Source: Clonostachys chloroleuca (taxonomy: Eukaryota; Ascomycota; Sordariomycetes; Hypocreales; Bionectriaceae). From it: a DNA stretch of 64,000 bases. The notes below the pieces were generated by a model that was not told where the DNA came from, made no database searches, and worked only from the letters and a program-made list of their open reading frames with translations. Each line of letters opens with the position of its first letter. The stretch's first letter is position 1. The stretch is from the NCBI GenBank assembly GCA_037952775.1, contig JBANAY010000004.1, positions 10,540,001 through 10,604,000 of the forward strand. Direction: 5' to 3'. Made by a program: the position numbers and the translations under genes. Of this stretch, positions 11,266 to 23,237 are shown piece by piece.

Positions 11266-11618
11266 TCTGCCAAATAATCGTGACCAGCACGGGGAGTAAG
11301 TATTAGCGTTTGTGTCGAGGCGAGCACATTATCGGGAGGAGATCGGATCTGAGTCCTAGGATTAAAGATTTTCCGACCACGGCGCTTTTAGTGAAGGACC
11401 TCTAAGCCGCAGCAGTCAAGTTAGGGTTAATCTCTGACTCCCTGTCGTGTGATCTACAGCGAACTAAAGGACCCTGCTTCGGGCCGGATGGACAGCTTGA
11501 ATGTGGCTTTTTAGGGAAGAGCATATAGAGAGTAGTTAAATATCCAATAGTGCGTAATGCTCTTATACCATCGCCCCCTTTTTTATGACTTCCCCCGATA
11601 AATTCGCCCCTCTCCTTC

Positions 11619-13182
11619 TTAACTTGTCCATTCTCCCCCAACCCACCTGTTAAGCATATCTAAAGAACCAACCGGCTGATGAGTTGGCACATAATGGCCT
11701 GCCTGGAATATTTGAATAAATGCGAAGTTGTCCGCAACCGTGAGATTGCCATAGTGTTCATCGCCGACGTACAGAGCTTGCACCTGGGCGTTGTTAACGG
11801 CTTCCTGCCCAGGCCAGTCCAGCGCCTTGTACCACGCCCGGTTTCCGAGCCAGTTGCAGATGTAGTCTGCATCCCCAGCGTAGATGAGCACCGGGATCTT
11901 AGCCAGGATGTCCGGAATAAGGCGGTGCATTGGCTGCATCCAGTCCCCCGACCAGAGGAACTCCAGGTACACCGTATCATCACATTGTTCAAAGCCGTCC
12001 ACCTCAACGCCCAGGGCTTCAATGACTTCTGGTTTGTTCAGCCACTCGTTTATACCGGAGTCGAGCTCGGGTTGGTTCGGCCGGACATCATACAAGTCAG
12101 CGCCGGTGGACGAGTAAGGCGATATAAAGAGACCGTTGCAAAGAGAGAAAGCGTTTCTGCACGCAGCGCTGGAACCCCCATCGTAACACTTCTGGATACT
12201 CTCCTGACACTGAGGCAAGTTAGACTCCATGGCTTGGCAGGCTTGATCAGAGAGCACCGCGTCGTAGCCTCCCTCTCCGCAGCCCATTGGGCGGAAATAG
12301 GCGTATTGTGTCAGGGCGTCGGTCAAGCCATTGCCGACTAGAATGCTCTTCAAATTGATTATTGTGTCCGGCTCGGAGACGATTTTGTGTCCGATGCTGG
12401 GAACATAGTGCCCTGCGTATGACTCCCCGGCAATGTGGAAGTCTTGGGTCGAGTATTCGGGAAACTCATTGAAGAATAGTGTAAGCAGAGCGTAGAGATC
12501 ATAGGCTGCCGCAAGGCTGCTCGTGGTCTCGTTTTTATTGGTATATGAGAAGCCTGTATTGACGGGTTGGTCGATGAAAATAACAGAGGCGTTGTTATTC
12601 CAGGCGTGAGGGTTATGGACGATCGTAAGGTTGGATAGAACTCGGGAAGGACCAAGTTCATCAAAGAGACCAATCATAGAAGAGCATCCCGGCCCTCCGT
12701 TAAGCCAAAGCTTCAATTTGAGTTAGAAGAATTCATCATGCCGGGGTTGGAATTTCAACGCATCGTTCGAGGACGACTCACCACAACGGGATCAGTCGAG
12801 GGATCATTCCTCGATTCAAAGAACCCTAGTGACAGAGGTCAATTCTTTCTTTCCTGTTCCCAATTTTAGTATCTTTGCGCAGTCTCTTACAGTAAAATAG
12901 ATGTTTGTCCTCTGCCTCGTTGTCCAAATACCCACTATATTGCTTCACAGTATCAATCCCAAGGCTGCTGGGATCGACAGCTTTTGCACGCATGTTGAAG
13001 TTCACAAGCTCGTTGCTCTCCTCGTCGCGTGCTGTGTGCAGCATAGAATCGACAACATCGCTGCCCTTGATTATATGGTCCCAGAACTCATCCGGCCTTT
13101 GGCGAACACGACTGTTCGCCCCATTGCTAGCTGCAGCGGAAAAGGCTGCCGCAAGGGCAACGATTCCAAACGAAATCCGCAT
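11619..13182 (-). CDS. Serine carboxypeptidase (S10, carboxypeptidase Y-like), three exons, 475 aa
   Basis: Exons run 13182-12891, 12825-12782 and 12710-11619. Introns of 65 and 71 bp (GTAAGA...ACTAG and GTGAGT...TGAAG) join in frame to give HLFY-WFFESRND and [15 protein letters not shown]. The enzyme removes C-terminal residues from peptides at acid pH. The first 18 residues form a signal peptide ([18 protein letters not shown]), then a propeptide of about 60 residues, then the mature part with [11 protein letters not shown]. The catalytic triad is visible: Ser in [10 protein letters not shown] (about 209), Asp in [14 protein letters not shown] (about 393) and His in [10 protein letters not shown] (about 451). 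Cys residues expected for the family are present. At 475 aa it is somewhat shorter than yeast CPY precursors. Likely vacuolar or secreted. The gene appears intact. Confidence 0.93.
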
Positions 13183-13588
13183 GATATTTACTGTTGTTTA
13201 TTTCTACTTATCACATCATAATCGATTTTAACGTACGAGAGGAAGCGATATTTAAGTAAACATCGCTGTGCTTTTCCTCCTAGGCCCTGTTCTTGTCCTA
13301 ATCGCAGGACCCTGGTGATGTTACAGTATGATTGTGACCTTCCTGAACTAGCCTGTTCACCGAACTAAATGCTCAACAAAAATGAACTCGTGGTCCGCTA
13401 CTCTAAACTGATTTCTAATTAGTGACAATGGCGTATCTATCCGTGCCAAACAGAGCAATCCGCCAAGACCGTATATGCCGATTTCAGGAGGCAGTGTCAC
13501 CGCTAATCTCGGCTTTTGGTCTTTATTTAGATGGTATGTCGGATTGCCTCATTTTCTCATGGCAACGGCTCAAGCTGCTTGTGTTCTC

Positions 13589-13656
13589 GCTTTTTATATA
13601 ATATGAGAAACCTGTATTAACAGGCTGGTCGATGAAAATAATAGAGGCATTATTGT
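13589..13656 (-). pseudogene. Fragment of a carboxypeptidase Y-like gene
   Basis: About 68 bp closely match 12531-12597 of the neighbouring S10 gene on the same strand. The minus strand reads [18 protein letters not shown]. Differences are mainly A/G transitions, as expected if the duplicate was RIP-mutated. The flanks show no further similarity. It is a small relic of a duplicated peptidase gene, about 0.4 kb upstream of the intact copy's start. Confidence 0.7.
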
Positions 13657-13764
13657 GTAATCGCCATCGACAATCAAGTTAGCGCCAGTCGTATGACAGC
13701 AGTTGTCGCTCCCTAAAAAGACAAAAACTTATAGCACATGCTCCGTTAGATTATTCCTTCACGA

Positions 13765-14085
13765 TTGAAAGCTCGGATGCCTGGGTACCCACGCTTCTCA
13801 GCTCCTCTGGCTTGCACATTCTGCGCCCAGGGATCAACCTCAGCCAGTCGTCCAACATGTCGGCTCTCTTTATCACCACTAGACCAGCCAGCACGCCAAC
13901 AGTTCCACTGTAGTCATCTTTATATACTTACTTTCGGTCAACACATAGCCAGGAGAGACATATTCACTCTCGCGAGGCTAGCCGACTCTACTGCCAAGTT
14001 CTTTGCCAGTTGGACAACAGCAGCCTTAGAGGCATTGTAGGCTGCCTGGAGCTGGGGGACATTAACCAACGTAGCACTCACGGCA
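13765..14085 (-). pseudogene. Short-chain dehydrogenase/reductase (SDR) relic
   Basis: The minus strand around 14070-13920 reads [21 protein letters not shown], which contains the SDR catalytic YxxxK (YNASK), followed by ARVN. After loss of one base in the run near 13955 the next frame continues VSPGYVLTE, the normal SDR sequence. A further frame resumes as LGRMCKPEELR toward 13830. No N-terminal Rossmann part is visible upstream. The gene is truncated and frameshifted, so it is non-functional. Confidence 0.6.
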
Positions 14086-14532
14086 GCCCGCTGTCATGTA
14101 ACTATTTCCTGGTCCCGGAGATAAAGGCGAAATCATTAGAGCAGATGAACGAGGTGTTTGTTAGTTTGCCACTATTCCAATGCTATCATCCGCAGTTGCG
14201 CCCAAAATTAGCAGTTGCTGAAAGAGTAGATTATAGATTTGCAACTCTTAGAGATATGGAGTTGGAAGGTCCCTTACTCAACTTTGGCTAATGTGCTGAG
14301 CATCCATTGTGAGAGGAATAAAAGCCCAGAGGGTGCCAATAGGCGCCACCCTCACACTGGGTTTATTCAGGGGAACTCTGCGCTACTTTCTATTGTTTTC
14401 GCGTGACGTCGAACCCTTATATTATTTAGTCTTTCCTCAACATAAATGTTCACTGGTGTGAGTACGCGCCAAAAGGATTCAGCCATCAATACCCGTTCAT
14501 TAATATTTAATCCTGGCTGTGGACTACTGTAC

Positions 14533-16351
14533 CTAATAACAGTACTCCCAGAGCTTTTCCTCGATAGCCAACTCCTTTTGAAAATCTCCAAAGTCTTCGA
14601 AAACTTCGTCCACAGCTCGCAGCCACCGTCTCCGTATTTTTGTGCCATAATACGCCTTGGTATAATCCCAGTATTCCGGAAACCACCCAGAGTTCTCCCA
14701 GTCAACGATTCCGGATAGCCTGCCGTTAGACACCAGAATATTCCGCATGTTCAGGTCTCCATGGGTGAAGGTGATATTGTGCCCGCTGTGGTGCGATAAG
14801 TTAGGCAGCGAGGCGACCTCAAGGATCTTGTTGAAATCTTCTTCAGTAGGAAAAGGGCCAGCAAACACTCGGTTCCGTCCTCCCCCTCCTGGTTCATGCT
14901 TGCGATGATTCGATAGTCGTAGCATGCATTCCCAATTGCATTTGTAATAGCATAGTTGGGCAAGATCTCCTTGCGGATTGCTCTGAGCTCTCGGAGATAC
15001 TCCCGCAAGTCGCACACCAAGTCACACAACTCATCATCACTGAGTGCGTCAAGGCACATGCCAAGGCGATGGCCTGAAATCTGTGACGTCAACATGTAAG
15101 ATGTGGTATGATCGGAAACCAAGTCCAAGGGACAAGGAACCGGTACTTGGGTATGCTCTCGCACCAGTTGCAAGGCACCATACTCGTTCGCTAGTCCCTG
15201 GTGGTGGTCGCCGCACAACGTTTTGAGATACAAGCCAAACGGAAGCTGCTGAACGCTTGAGCTGCAGGTCGGACCATATAGCCGACCGCCCAACACCCGC
15301 AAGCCTCGGTATGCCCTTGTTCGCAGGCGAGCGGGCATCAGGCGCCATGCTTTGGCCAAGGTCATGGCAACGTTGTCCGAGATGCGGTAGAAGTACTTCG
15401 AAGACGGTCTTCTGTGTGTTGGGCGTGCCGACTTTCCCGCAATTTCTCGAGCAACAAAGGTCCACCGGATTGCTTTGGCGAAACGCGTCAAGACTTGTAA
15501 TGAGCAAATGTCCGGCAGCTCTATTCCGGAGGATGAATGGTCAGAAAGCTGACAGCGACGAACAGGAGCCATCATATCAAGAATGGAAGGCCACGTTGGA
15601 CCTCCAATGTTGTTCACAGTAGTATAATACTGCTTCTTCATTAGTGAAAATTCTAAGATATATATGCTAGGGCAGCTCACCTCAAGATCTTTGATCCATG
15701 TAAAGCGAAAATAACCTTGCGATGAGGCTCTCGCAGCTGATTTCCGGACAAGCCAGCGATCTCGACAGGTGATCGCCTTGGCAGAAATTATATCTCTTGA
15801 CCCATCTTGGCCAACAAAAACGGTGAGAAGTTCATGGAGAGACTAAATTAGCTTTAGTTAACGGATACTAGGAAAAATACAGGCCGGGGGATGAGAAAGG
15901 ACATGCATACTGCTTTGATTGACCTCTTCATCGGCAGAATTGGAGCGACAACGAGGGGATCGAAGAATGAGCCATCTCTTCCGGTGATACAACACTTTCC
16001 ACCATCTCTCATATTGACGTCGGCAATGATATTGGAGTCAGCAAGCTCCCTTGGTGGATCCTCAAATACAACTAGGATCATATAGTATATTAGTATGCAT
16101 GAAGTGATGATAGATTTGATTGTGCGATACTCACAAGATCCAATCAACTCTTTCCAATCAGATAAAAAAGGCGTGAAATCATAGCGGTTCCCCTCAATAT
16201 AAGATTGTTGGAGCAGGTAGTACGCAGCTTCTTGGGGTTCAGGCGCATCCTGCAGGAAGCATTCAAGCAGCATGTCGTCTGGATGCTGGAGCCGGGCGAT
16301 TTTGATGGCTTCGAGTGCCCGGCCGACATTGTTGGTAGTCTCATCCGTCAT
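14533..16351 (-). pseudogene. HNH-like domain fused to an APH-family kinase domain, four exons, one frameshift
   Basis: Exons run 16351-16135, 16071-15911, 15842-15681 and 15629-14533, with introns of 63, 68 and 51 bp that join in frame. An upstream ATG at 16471 is an alternative start. Exon 2 carries the HNH-like segment RDGGKCCITGRDG followed by DPLVVAPILP. No His sits where catalytic HNH domains have one, so nuclease activity is doubtful. Exon 3 has DRWLVRKSAARA. Exon 4 holds an APH domain (NEYGALQLVREHTQVPVP, then FTHGDLNMRNIL and GIVDWENSGWFPEYWDY) and ends WEYCY-stop. Near 14878-14890, in the run GGAGGGGGAGG, one base is missing and the frame must shift. All else is intact, so this is either a young pseudogene or a sequence error. 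I recall this two-domain layout from other fungal predicted proteins. Confidence 0.75.
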
Positions 16352-16600
16352 GCCCCCAAATGCCTGAGCTGGAAAACTGCATGCACGATGAGGTGGATGG
16401 GTGGAAGTGAACTGGGAAAGTTGGTTCGGGTCGTAGCTGCCCAGGTGGCTGCTTCCCCATCGCTTAGTCATCGCTAACAGTGACGCTGTGAACCACTGGC
16501 CAGAACACCGTCAAAGGCAACGTATTTATTTGCGAGAATAAGCAGCTTCCATCTTCACGGACATACACCTTCACGCTCTCTCGTTGCCCGACGTTCGAAG

Positions 16601-17979
16601 ATGGATGGGCTTGTGAAGCTATCGCAGGCGTACTTCGACGACGCCTATGGATTTCGGGTCTCCCAGGCGCCAATTGAGCACGCCACTCTCGAGATCTCCA
16701 TCTCTGCTGCAGACTCAAAGGGCACAGCTCGCCAAACCACTGTTTTGGCTTCGGTGGTGTCCGAGAGTAACTTGGCATCGTGGGTTACGGCGGATGCGGG
16801 GTCTGGCGGCACACCCTGCGAGGCACATCTCAAGCTAATTCGCATCGACCAGATACACGACGAGATCCCAAATATATCAAAAGCAGCCTTCCGTTCCCTG
16901 ATGAGTGCCATGGGGGCCCATCCTGCTGCGCTGTATATGGTGTGTAGAAAATACGACGGCTTCCACACATACAAAGGCCCTGGTTCGTCGCACACCTGGT
17001 TCTTCGGGTCCAGCACCCATGCGTTAATGTGGTGTTATTCCCCGTCAAGAAGACAGACTGTCGGGGCATTTATGGAACGTAGACAGGCGAACTTTCAAGA
17101 TTTCTGCCGTGTCTTGTCCGCCTTCTCTCAACATATTCACGCTCCTCAAGTACTGTTCCTCAGCAGCGCCATTCACCAACAGCACAACTTTGATGTCGGA
17201 ACGGCCTCGGAGCTTGGAGTTATCCAGAGAATCGAGCAGCAAACCGGATTCGGCCCCTCTGGCGTCAAAGGCTATGCCTTGATCAAGTCGGAGCCGACCG
17301 CCAAGAGGGTTCGCGCAGAAATTGACGAGTTGACCGTCTGGTCGCAAGCAGTTGGCGAGATAGGCGTCAATTTTTCAAACAGGAGTCGCAATCACCGGAC
17401 ATTCTGGAGAATGTTGGCCGCACTGAGGCAAGCCGAGGAGGATTCGGAGACCCTAGGACTCCCTCAAGGCCCGGCCATGGAGAGATACAAAGCAAGCTTG
17501 CGAGAATTGTGTGAAGTTCTGCCTACAGTCGAACGGCAATGGAAACATACGACGAGTATATACTGTATCTGAAGGATCGGACAGAGAGGCTGTCTTCCGT
17601 GGTAAGTCGAGGGCGCATATTCTGGAAAATTCTACTGTGAACTAGCACGATAACGATCATACAGCTCTTCACCTTGCTCACCCATGTGGATGCTCGTGCT
17701 GGGATAAGCCTAGCATCCGCGGCAAAGCGTGACAGCTCGTCTATGAAGACTGTAGCTATCATGACGATGGCTTTTCTGCCCGCTACTTTCTTCGCTGCCT
17801 TATTTGCAATGCCACTTCTCGAGTGGGATGGATCACACATGGTTCAGAAAGGATTCTGGGTGTACTTGGCTTGTACGATACCCGTCACTCTCCTTGTTTT
17901 TGCCTTATGGCTGGGTATTATTGAGAGACAATGGATCGTTGGTGGAGCAGGTGGCCCTAAGGGGTTCAAGCGCGAGTGA
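16601..17979 (+). pseudogene. CorA-like membrane protein, two exons, one-base frameshift
   Basis: Exon 1 runs 16601-17601 and exon 2 17665-17979, with a 63-bp intron GTAAGT...ATACAG. The frame is intact until the A-run at 17543-17545. There one missing base shifts it to a stop at 17570. Restoring one A gives QWK-TYDEYILYLKD and runs into the splice site. The product would be about 438 aa: a soluble N-terminal domain, a helical stretch (ERLSSV, then HVDARAGISLASAAKRDSSS), and two C-terminal membrane helices (AIMTMAFLPATFFAALFAM and GFWVYLACTIPVTLLVFALW). That layout is the CorA-like transporter fold. The GMN signature of true CorA magnesium channels is not seen, so the substrate is unknown. 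It is divergently transcribed from the HNH/APH gene across about 250 bp. Confidence 0.72.
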
Positions 17980-18613
17980 CTTTTTCAAGTTGGGTCAACA
18001 GGATTTGGATACTCCTGCAAGAGCCACAGCAGCAGTGAGGATAATACACATCTGTATCGATACTCTCTGTGAGTGACGAGCGCCCGAAATATATCGAAAT
18101 TAGGACGAATGGTGGCCTGACCCAGTATAGTCTTTAATTTACTAACACGCCGCGAGTGAAACTAGGACGACCTCGAGAAATATGTGCCCGCAACACAAAA
18201 GGTGTTTATGATGTTGCCTTGCCATGCTTGCTTTGGGAGACGGGCGGTTGTTCCACTCAGCCGTGAGCTTTTTCGTTGTCATTCGAAACACCTGCAACAC
18301 TTCCAGAATACAAAAGCGAACAATGAGGTTTGTCTATTTAATCAATTCTTTAACATATAAGATCCATCATTTCATTTATCGCCATCTCATCTGCGGCCAC
18401 ATGGTTGCTAGGGCGGCTGTTGCAATGTTGCAATATTGCAAAGAGACACCCGAAGACACCAAGTGTTCCCCGTTCGGGATGCTTCAAAACTTGCAGTCTC
18501 ACAGCCCGTCAAGAAATGGCCAAAGACTTCAACTCCACCTCCGTATTCTTCAGCGCCTCTGGAAGCAACTTCTCTCTCCAATATCAGTATGGAATCCTCG
18601 ATTGAGCCCTCAT
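17980..18613. other. Convergent intergenic region
   Basis: 3' flanks of the CorA-like and FAD monooxygenase genes. The long plus-strand frame that begins here (18224-19105) lies mostly antisense to the monooxygenase exon and shows no motif. Confidence 0.5.
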
Positions 18614-21181
18614 CTACTGGCACCTGGTGGTCAAGCCAGCGAGCCTATTCTCGCGCCAATACCACAACCCGGCCCAAGCTGCACCAGGTCCAACCAAGAA
18701 CTGGCCCGCGACGGTGCTAGCCCCGGCAATGAGAGCATCTCTGGTCTCGACATAGCCGAGGCGGCGCAAATCCCAAATGCTGTAAAGGCCGCTTGCGAAC
18801 GAAGCTGCCGAGGCCAGCAACATATCATACTTGAAGAAGACGCCCAGCTTGGCACCGACAGTGGGCAGGTTCCAGTCTGGCTTGAAAGGGTTCGGGACTT
18901 GGAAGAAGGTCTTGAATATGGAAATCTCGGGATGTGCCCAGGCATACAACATGGACGCAATGTGGACTGTCGCCTGCGCCGCGAAGGCATACGTGTACAC
19001 CGAGTTCAAGATCGGCACATCCTTGTTCTTGTAGCGCTCAAGACCATCCTTCTCGTCCTCATCGCTCTTTCCGGCGCCACGCTGGTAGCTTTTCAGGAGA
19101 GATGATATTCCCCGGGTGAGGAGGCCGACAAGGGGTGGTGCGAATTGCCAAAGAGCAAGCGCGTGCTGCCATGCCACTGTATTCGGCGTCCGTGCAAAGA
19201 CCATGATTGTTGGAATGACGTATCCTAGTGTAATGGCAGGTAGCAAAGCCTTCGCTGTCTCTACAGGCACATGACGCCCTGTGGGACGCTCGTGGGTGAA
19301 TACAGCCTGCAGGGCTGCGTGGAGGGGACCGATGCGGCCGATGCCTTGGACTTGCATACCAAATGAATAGAGGAGATCCAGGGACAGAGGGGTGCCCTGA
19401 TTACCAACACGGTTCGCCTCGATGGTGTAAATCAGGAGTGGTGATACCAGCTGGAACAGAAAGTTCACGACCTGTAGCCTAGTGGCAGGACCATGTTCCA
19501 CGAGAATTGCCAGGACGGATGCCAGGCTGTTGAGAAAGTCCGAGGCTTTAGTCTGGCCGAACCAACGGATGACAATAGGTTCCTCAGCCGCCCATTTGGC
19601 GATTTCGTCAAAGGGAAGTCGGAAAGCTTTGGCGCTAATCAGAATCAAGGCAGCCATGGATGCGACCTGTCCGCCTCTCACAAGCCATGACACCGAGTCC
19701 TCCTCGATGGGGACGGCTGGAAGCTCGTCATTGTAAGGGATCAGGCGCGGCCGCTTCGGGATTGGCAGTGTCTTTATTCGAGTACCGCCCAGTAGGACGT
19801 TTCCCATCATACACAGAACCGACTCAGGGCCAGCAAGGGGACCGAGCTGCTCCAGCACGAAGGTAGAAAGCAAGGGGTTTTCATAGGCATTGAGGGCCTG
19901 CATTTTGTGTGCCAAAGCGACGATTTCCTTTGCCCTTTGGTACCTTGCATTTTGCATTTTTGCAAAGACATCTTCAAGCTCTTTCGTTGTCAGATTGCTC
20001 AAAGAATCGCCCCTGTTCTTCTTTGTTTCAAGCAGAGCGTTGATGAGTTCAGCACAAGACTCAATAGCACCATTGCCTCCTTGTCCACCGATTGGGTTTG
20101 GCTAAGGAGTCAAGGTTAGTTCCTTGGGACAATAACAATACTCAATGGCGACGGGGCGATGCAAAGCTTACCTTGTGAGCTGAGTCACCAAAGGTAATGA
20201 ACCTTCTGAAGAACCATTTCTTGTATGCGACCTCGTGAAGAGGCGTGAGTGTCGAAGTTAATCGGCAGGCAAAGACTTGCCCAAACGTGATGCTCTCGGT
20301 AATCGGGAGGTTGGCGTTGTGGTTCACAAAGTCTTCTTCGTCTTTCTTCGAATACCTCGGGATATCTTTACCGTATCGAGGTTCAGGAAGCTTTTCGAAC
20401 AGAAACCAATACACGCGGTTATCGGGTCCTGAGACGACGAGTTGAGATCTCTCCGGGCCAGTGACGATGTGCTGCTCGCCGCCAACCCAGTTGGGCACAT
20501 CAACGGCGATTCCAAAGCTGCACTTATAGTAGCACGGAACCTCGTCTTCCTCTTTCTCATCAAAGACGCCGGGCTCATACTTGTTTCCCCAGCTTCTCAT
20601 AGCTGTGCGAACCTTGCTATGGATGCCATCCGCGCCGATGAGAAACGTCCCGCGGTAGGTAGAGCCGTTGGTGCAGACGGCAGTGACGCCTTCGTCATCT
20701 AGCTCAGCCGAGCTAAACTTTTGCCCAGTCAAGATCTTTGACTTATCTTGGATATTGTCATATAGGATCTGCAACAGGACTTGCCGGTCAAAGAAGAGCA
20801 AGCCGTAGCCATGTCTGAAACCTTAATTCAACCGAACTATCAGGACTACGGAAACGGGGAGCATGCTTACCTCTTCTCCAAATGCTCGCTCATATTGCCT
20901 ATGGTCGAAATAACCTTGCCAGTCTTACTCCTCGAGTGCGTTCTGGCGTAAGGGACTTTTCCCTTGAAGACGTCCTTGATCTCATCATGGATCCCGATTT
21001 GGTCGAGGATCCGAAGACCGTTGGGGAACAAGCCGATGCTTGCGCCGACTTGTGGTGCAATAGCCTCGTGGGATTCGAGAAGGACGTAATCAAGGCCGAA
21101 TTTCTCAAGCATATTGGCGAGGGTGAGGCCAGCGACACCTCCACCGACGATGATGATCTTGAACTCGGTTGGCGACGACAT
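18614..21181 (-). CDS. FAD-dependent monooxygenase fused to a polytopic membrane domain, three exons, 813 aa
   Basis: Exons run 21181-20871, 20814-20172 and 20101-18614, with introns of 56 and 70 bp joining as EKR-HGYG and [16 protein letters not shown] start at MSSPTEFK; an upstream in-frame ATG at 21247 exists. The first 440 residues are a PHBH-type flavin monooxygenase: FAD dinucleotide motif [17 protein letters not shown] (about 10-26), the DG motif [12 protein letters not shown] (about 162-173) and the GD motif [16 protein letters not shown] (about 309-324). Residues of about 450-813 form six to eight hydrophobic helices (for example [19 protein letters not shown] and [21 protein letters not shown]). 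Related fungal enzymes epoxidise or hydroxylate prenylated and other secondary metabolites. The membrane part suggests ER localisation. I cannot assign the substrate or the role of the C-terminal domain. No break is seen. Confidence 0.85.
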
Positions 21182-23237
21182 GGTGCTGATAATGCTGGTG
21201 GTGATACTATTGGTGCTGTTGAAGGAAAGCCCGTGAAAGACGGCCACAAAAATTCAATCTAGGTGCTATGCGCTAAGCAATTGACGAGAAGTCCGCGCCA
21301 TCTACGCGGCTGAGAGAAGGTTATGTATTCATTTGATCGCTTGGTCGGAGGCCGCATGGCGCGACTCGGCCAAAACGCCAAGCCGAGTGGCCGTGCTGGA
21401 TCATGGCCAACCGGGCTGTTAAGCCACACCGATATGGGCCCGCCTAAAGGCGATGACATTGAGCACCGCCCTTGAAGGTAAATGGCCGGCCACGCAATAC
21501 GGGATCGGTCGACTGTGGGATTCGTGCCTGATGTTGAGTGTCCTGACTAAGCGGCATTGATGCTTCAAAAAAGTGCCGTCGGACCAGGGCCACTGCGGCA
21601 TTGGGCAGATCGCAATGCCGAAGAGAGGGCAGGAGCAGGGGTTCCTCAAAGACGGCCAAGGGGAATCGACCCACCCGTCTTGCCGTCCGGCACTCGTAGT
21701 AATAACCAGGCTTACCAGGACAATTAGCTTGCGTTTTTCTGCCCGAGCCAGCGGCCTACCCTAAACTGGTAATGAGGTAGGGCTGTACCGATCCTGCGAG
21801 GCGTTTAACTTTGTCACGAAAGTGGCAATAAACATTTGATGGGATATTTCTCTGTAGAGACACCTAAATATTTGCCCTTGAGGTTTTACGAACAATATAG
21901 CACTGAGGTGGGAGTGTCTCAATTGTTGATTCCAAGTCCATTCACTTTTGCTACGATGGACTGCTGGGATGGCCAACTCCCCATCATTCGCTTGGGATGA
22001 CTGATATTTCGCTCGGTACCTCGCGCATTGCAAAGGATTGATATCACAGCAAGTAAATAATCGCAAAGTAAGAAAAAAAAATATAATGGAATAATTGGAT
22101 ATAATCAACCAATCCCGGGGACAGTCACAAAGACTCTGCCCTGAGCTTTGCTCATTTTGTGTGAAGGAAATTGATTGAATGTCTAGTCCCTGCTGCGGGG
22201 CCATCTTCGCGGGTAAAGTTCGGGACCTGGATATCATTACGACTTGATCGGAACAACATTTGAGTACGCGAGAATCTTCAAGAACTGCATTAAAGGCTCG
22301 AGGGACTCATTAAAAATAAATGAAGTGGAACCGAGTTTCTCCTTCTGGGCCTTGCGCGAAGGATCGATTTCTCAGACATGGCGGCGCAGTACACACTTGA
22401 CGTGCTGGTGGGGCGTCCCAGTTACTGCTACGGGTACGATTCAGCCCCTGGACTCCAGGAACAAGCTTCCATTGTCGACCAACTGCGCTAAAAATGGCGT
22501 TCTAACATCATCTCTAGATGGATGCCTGCTACATTCTACCTACACACAGGCATCGCAGACATCTGCAGATGGCCTGAAATTATTGTTAATTCACGGGCTT
22601 GGGTCGCAGCGCAAAGACAATTTTTCTCTAGTCAGTTTTTTCTACCTGGTTGAATTTGACGGTTGCGAGTCCAACATGGTAACCGCTTATTTGAATGGCA
22701 CAGCCTGTCCACCTCCCACAGAGGTGTGTAGCCGGTGGTGGAGCGGGAATGGAGTTTGTTTTATAGACGCTGTTATAATAGATCTTATGATTGGTATTCT
22801 GGCTCACGAACAAACGCTAAACCGGTGAATGCTGGCCGAGCAGACTAGTTACCACCAGACCTATCACCGAAGGAGATGGGAATGATGGGAACGTGGAACT
22901 ATGTTTCCTTCCTCGTAAACCCAGCAACAGTTACCTGACACCTCGATTGGCGTTTCGGAGTCAAATTGGCCAGTTACAAAGGACAAGGAAACCGTAGGTT
23001 ACTCCCGTTGCCTGGCTTTGCGGTCCCCAATCGACCCTACCAGTTAATAACTGGCCGCGTCTGTACCTCAATCCACGACCTTCCTCGATCCTCTCCCATA
23101 AATACCGTCCTTCCACCACACGCACTCCTGCTCCTCGCTCTCGCCTTTTACTCTTCAAGACTCGTATAACCTATCTTTGCCCTCCCACACTTACATTATC
23201 CCTCCCGTCTGCGTTGCCTCCTCCGTCCTCTCGCACC
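21182..23237. other. Divergent intergenic region, 2 kb
   Basis: Upstream region of both the FAD monooxygenase (minus) and the APH-like gene (plus). Open frames at 21761-22237 (minus) and 22244-22828 (plus) have no motifs and poor composition. A CT-rich tract at 23065-23235 (ctcctgctcctcgctctcgcc) is the likely leader of the APH-like gene. Confidence 0.45.

Noticed and set aside
11679..12341. Plus-strand open frame of 220 codons
   Set aside because: Antisense to the carboxypeptidase exon; no ortholog-like features.
18224..19105. Plus-strand open frame of 293 codons
   Set aside because: Mostly antisense to the large exon of the FAD monooxygenase, which has clear family motifs and splice structure. 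The plus frame shows no motif.
22244..22828. Plus-strand frame of 194 codons in the divergent intergenic region
   Set aside because: No domain, irregular composition, no sign of splicing partners. Kept only as intergenic.
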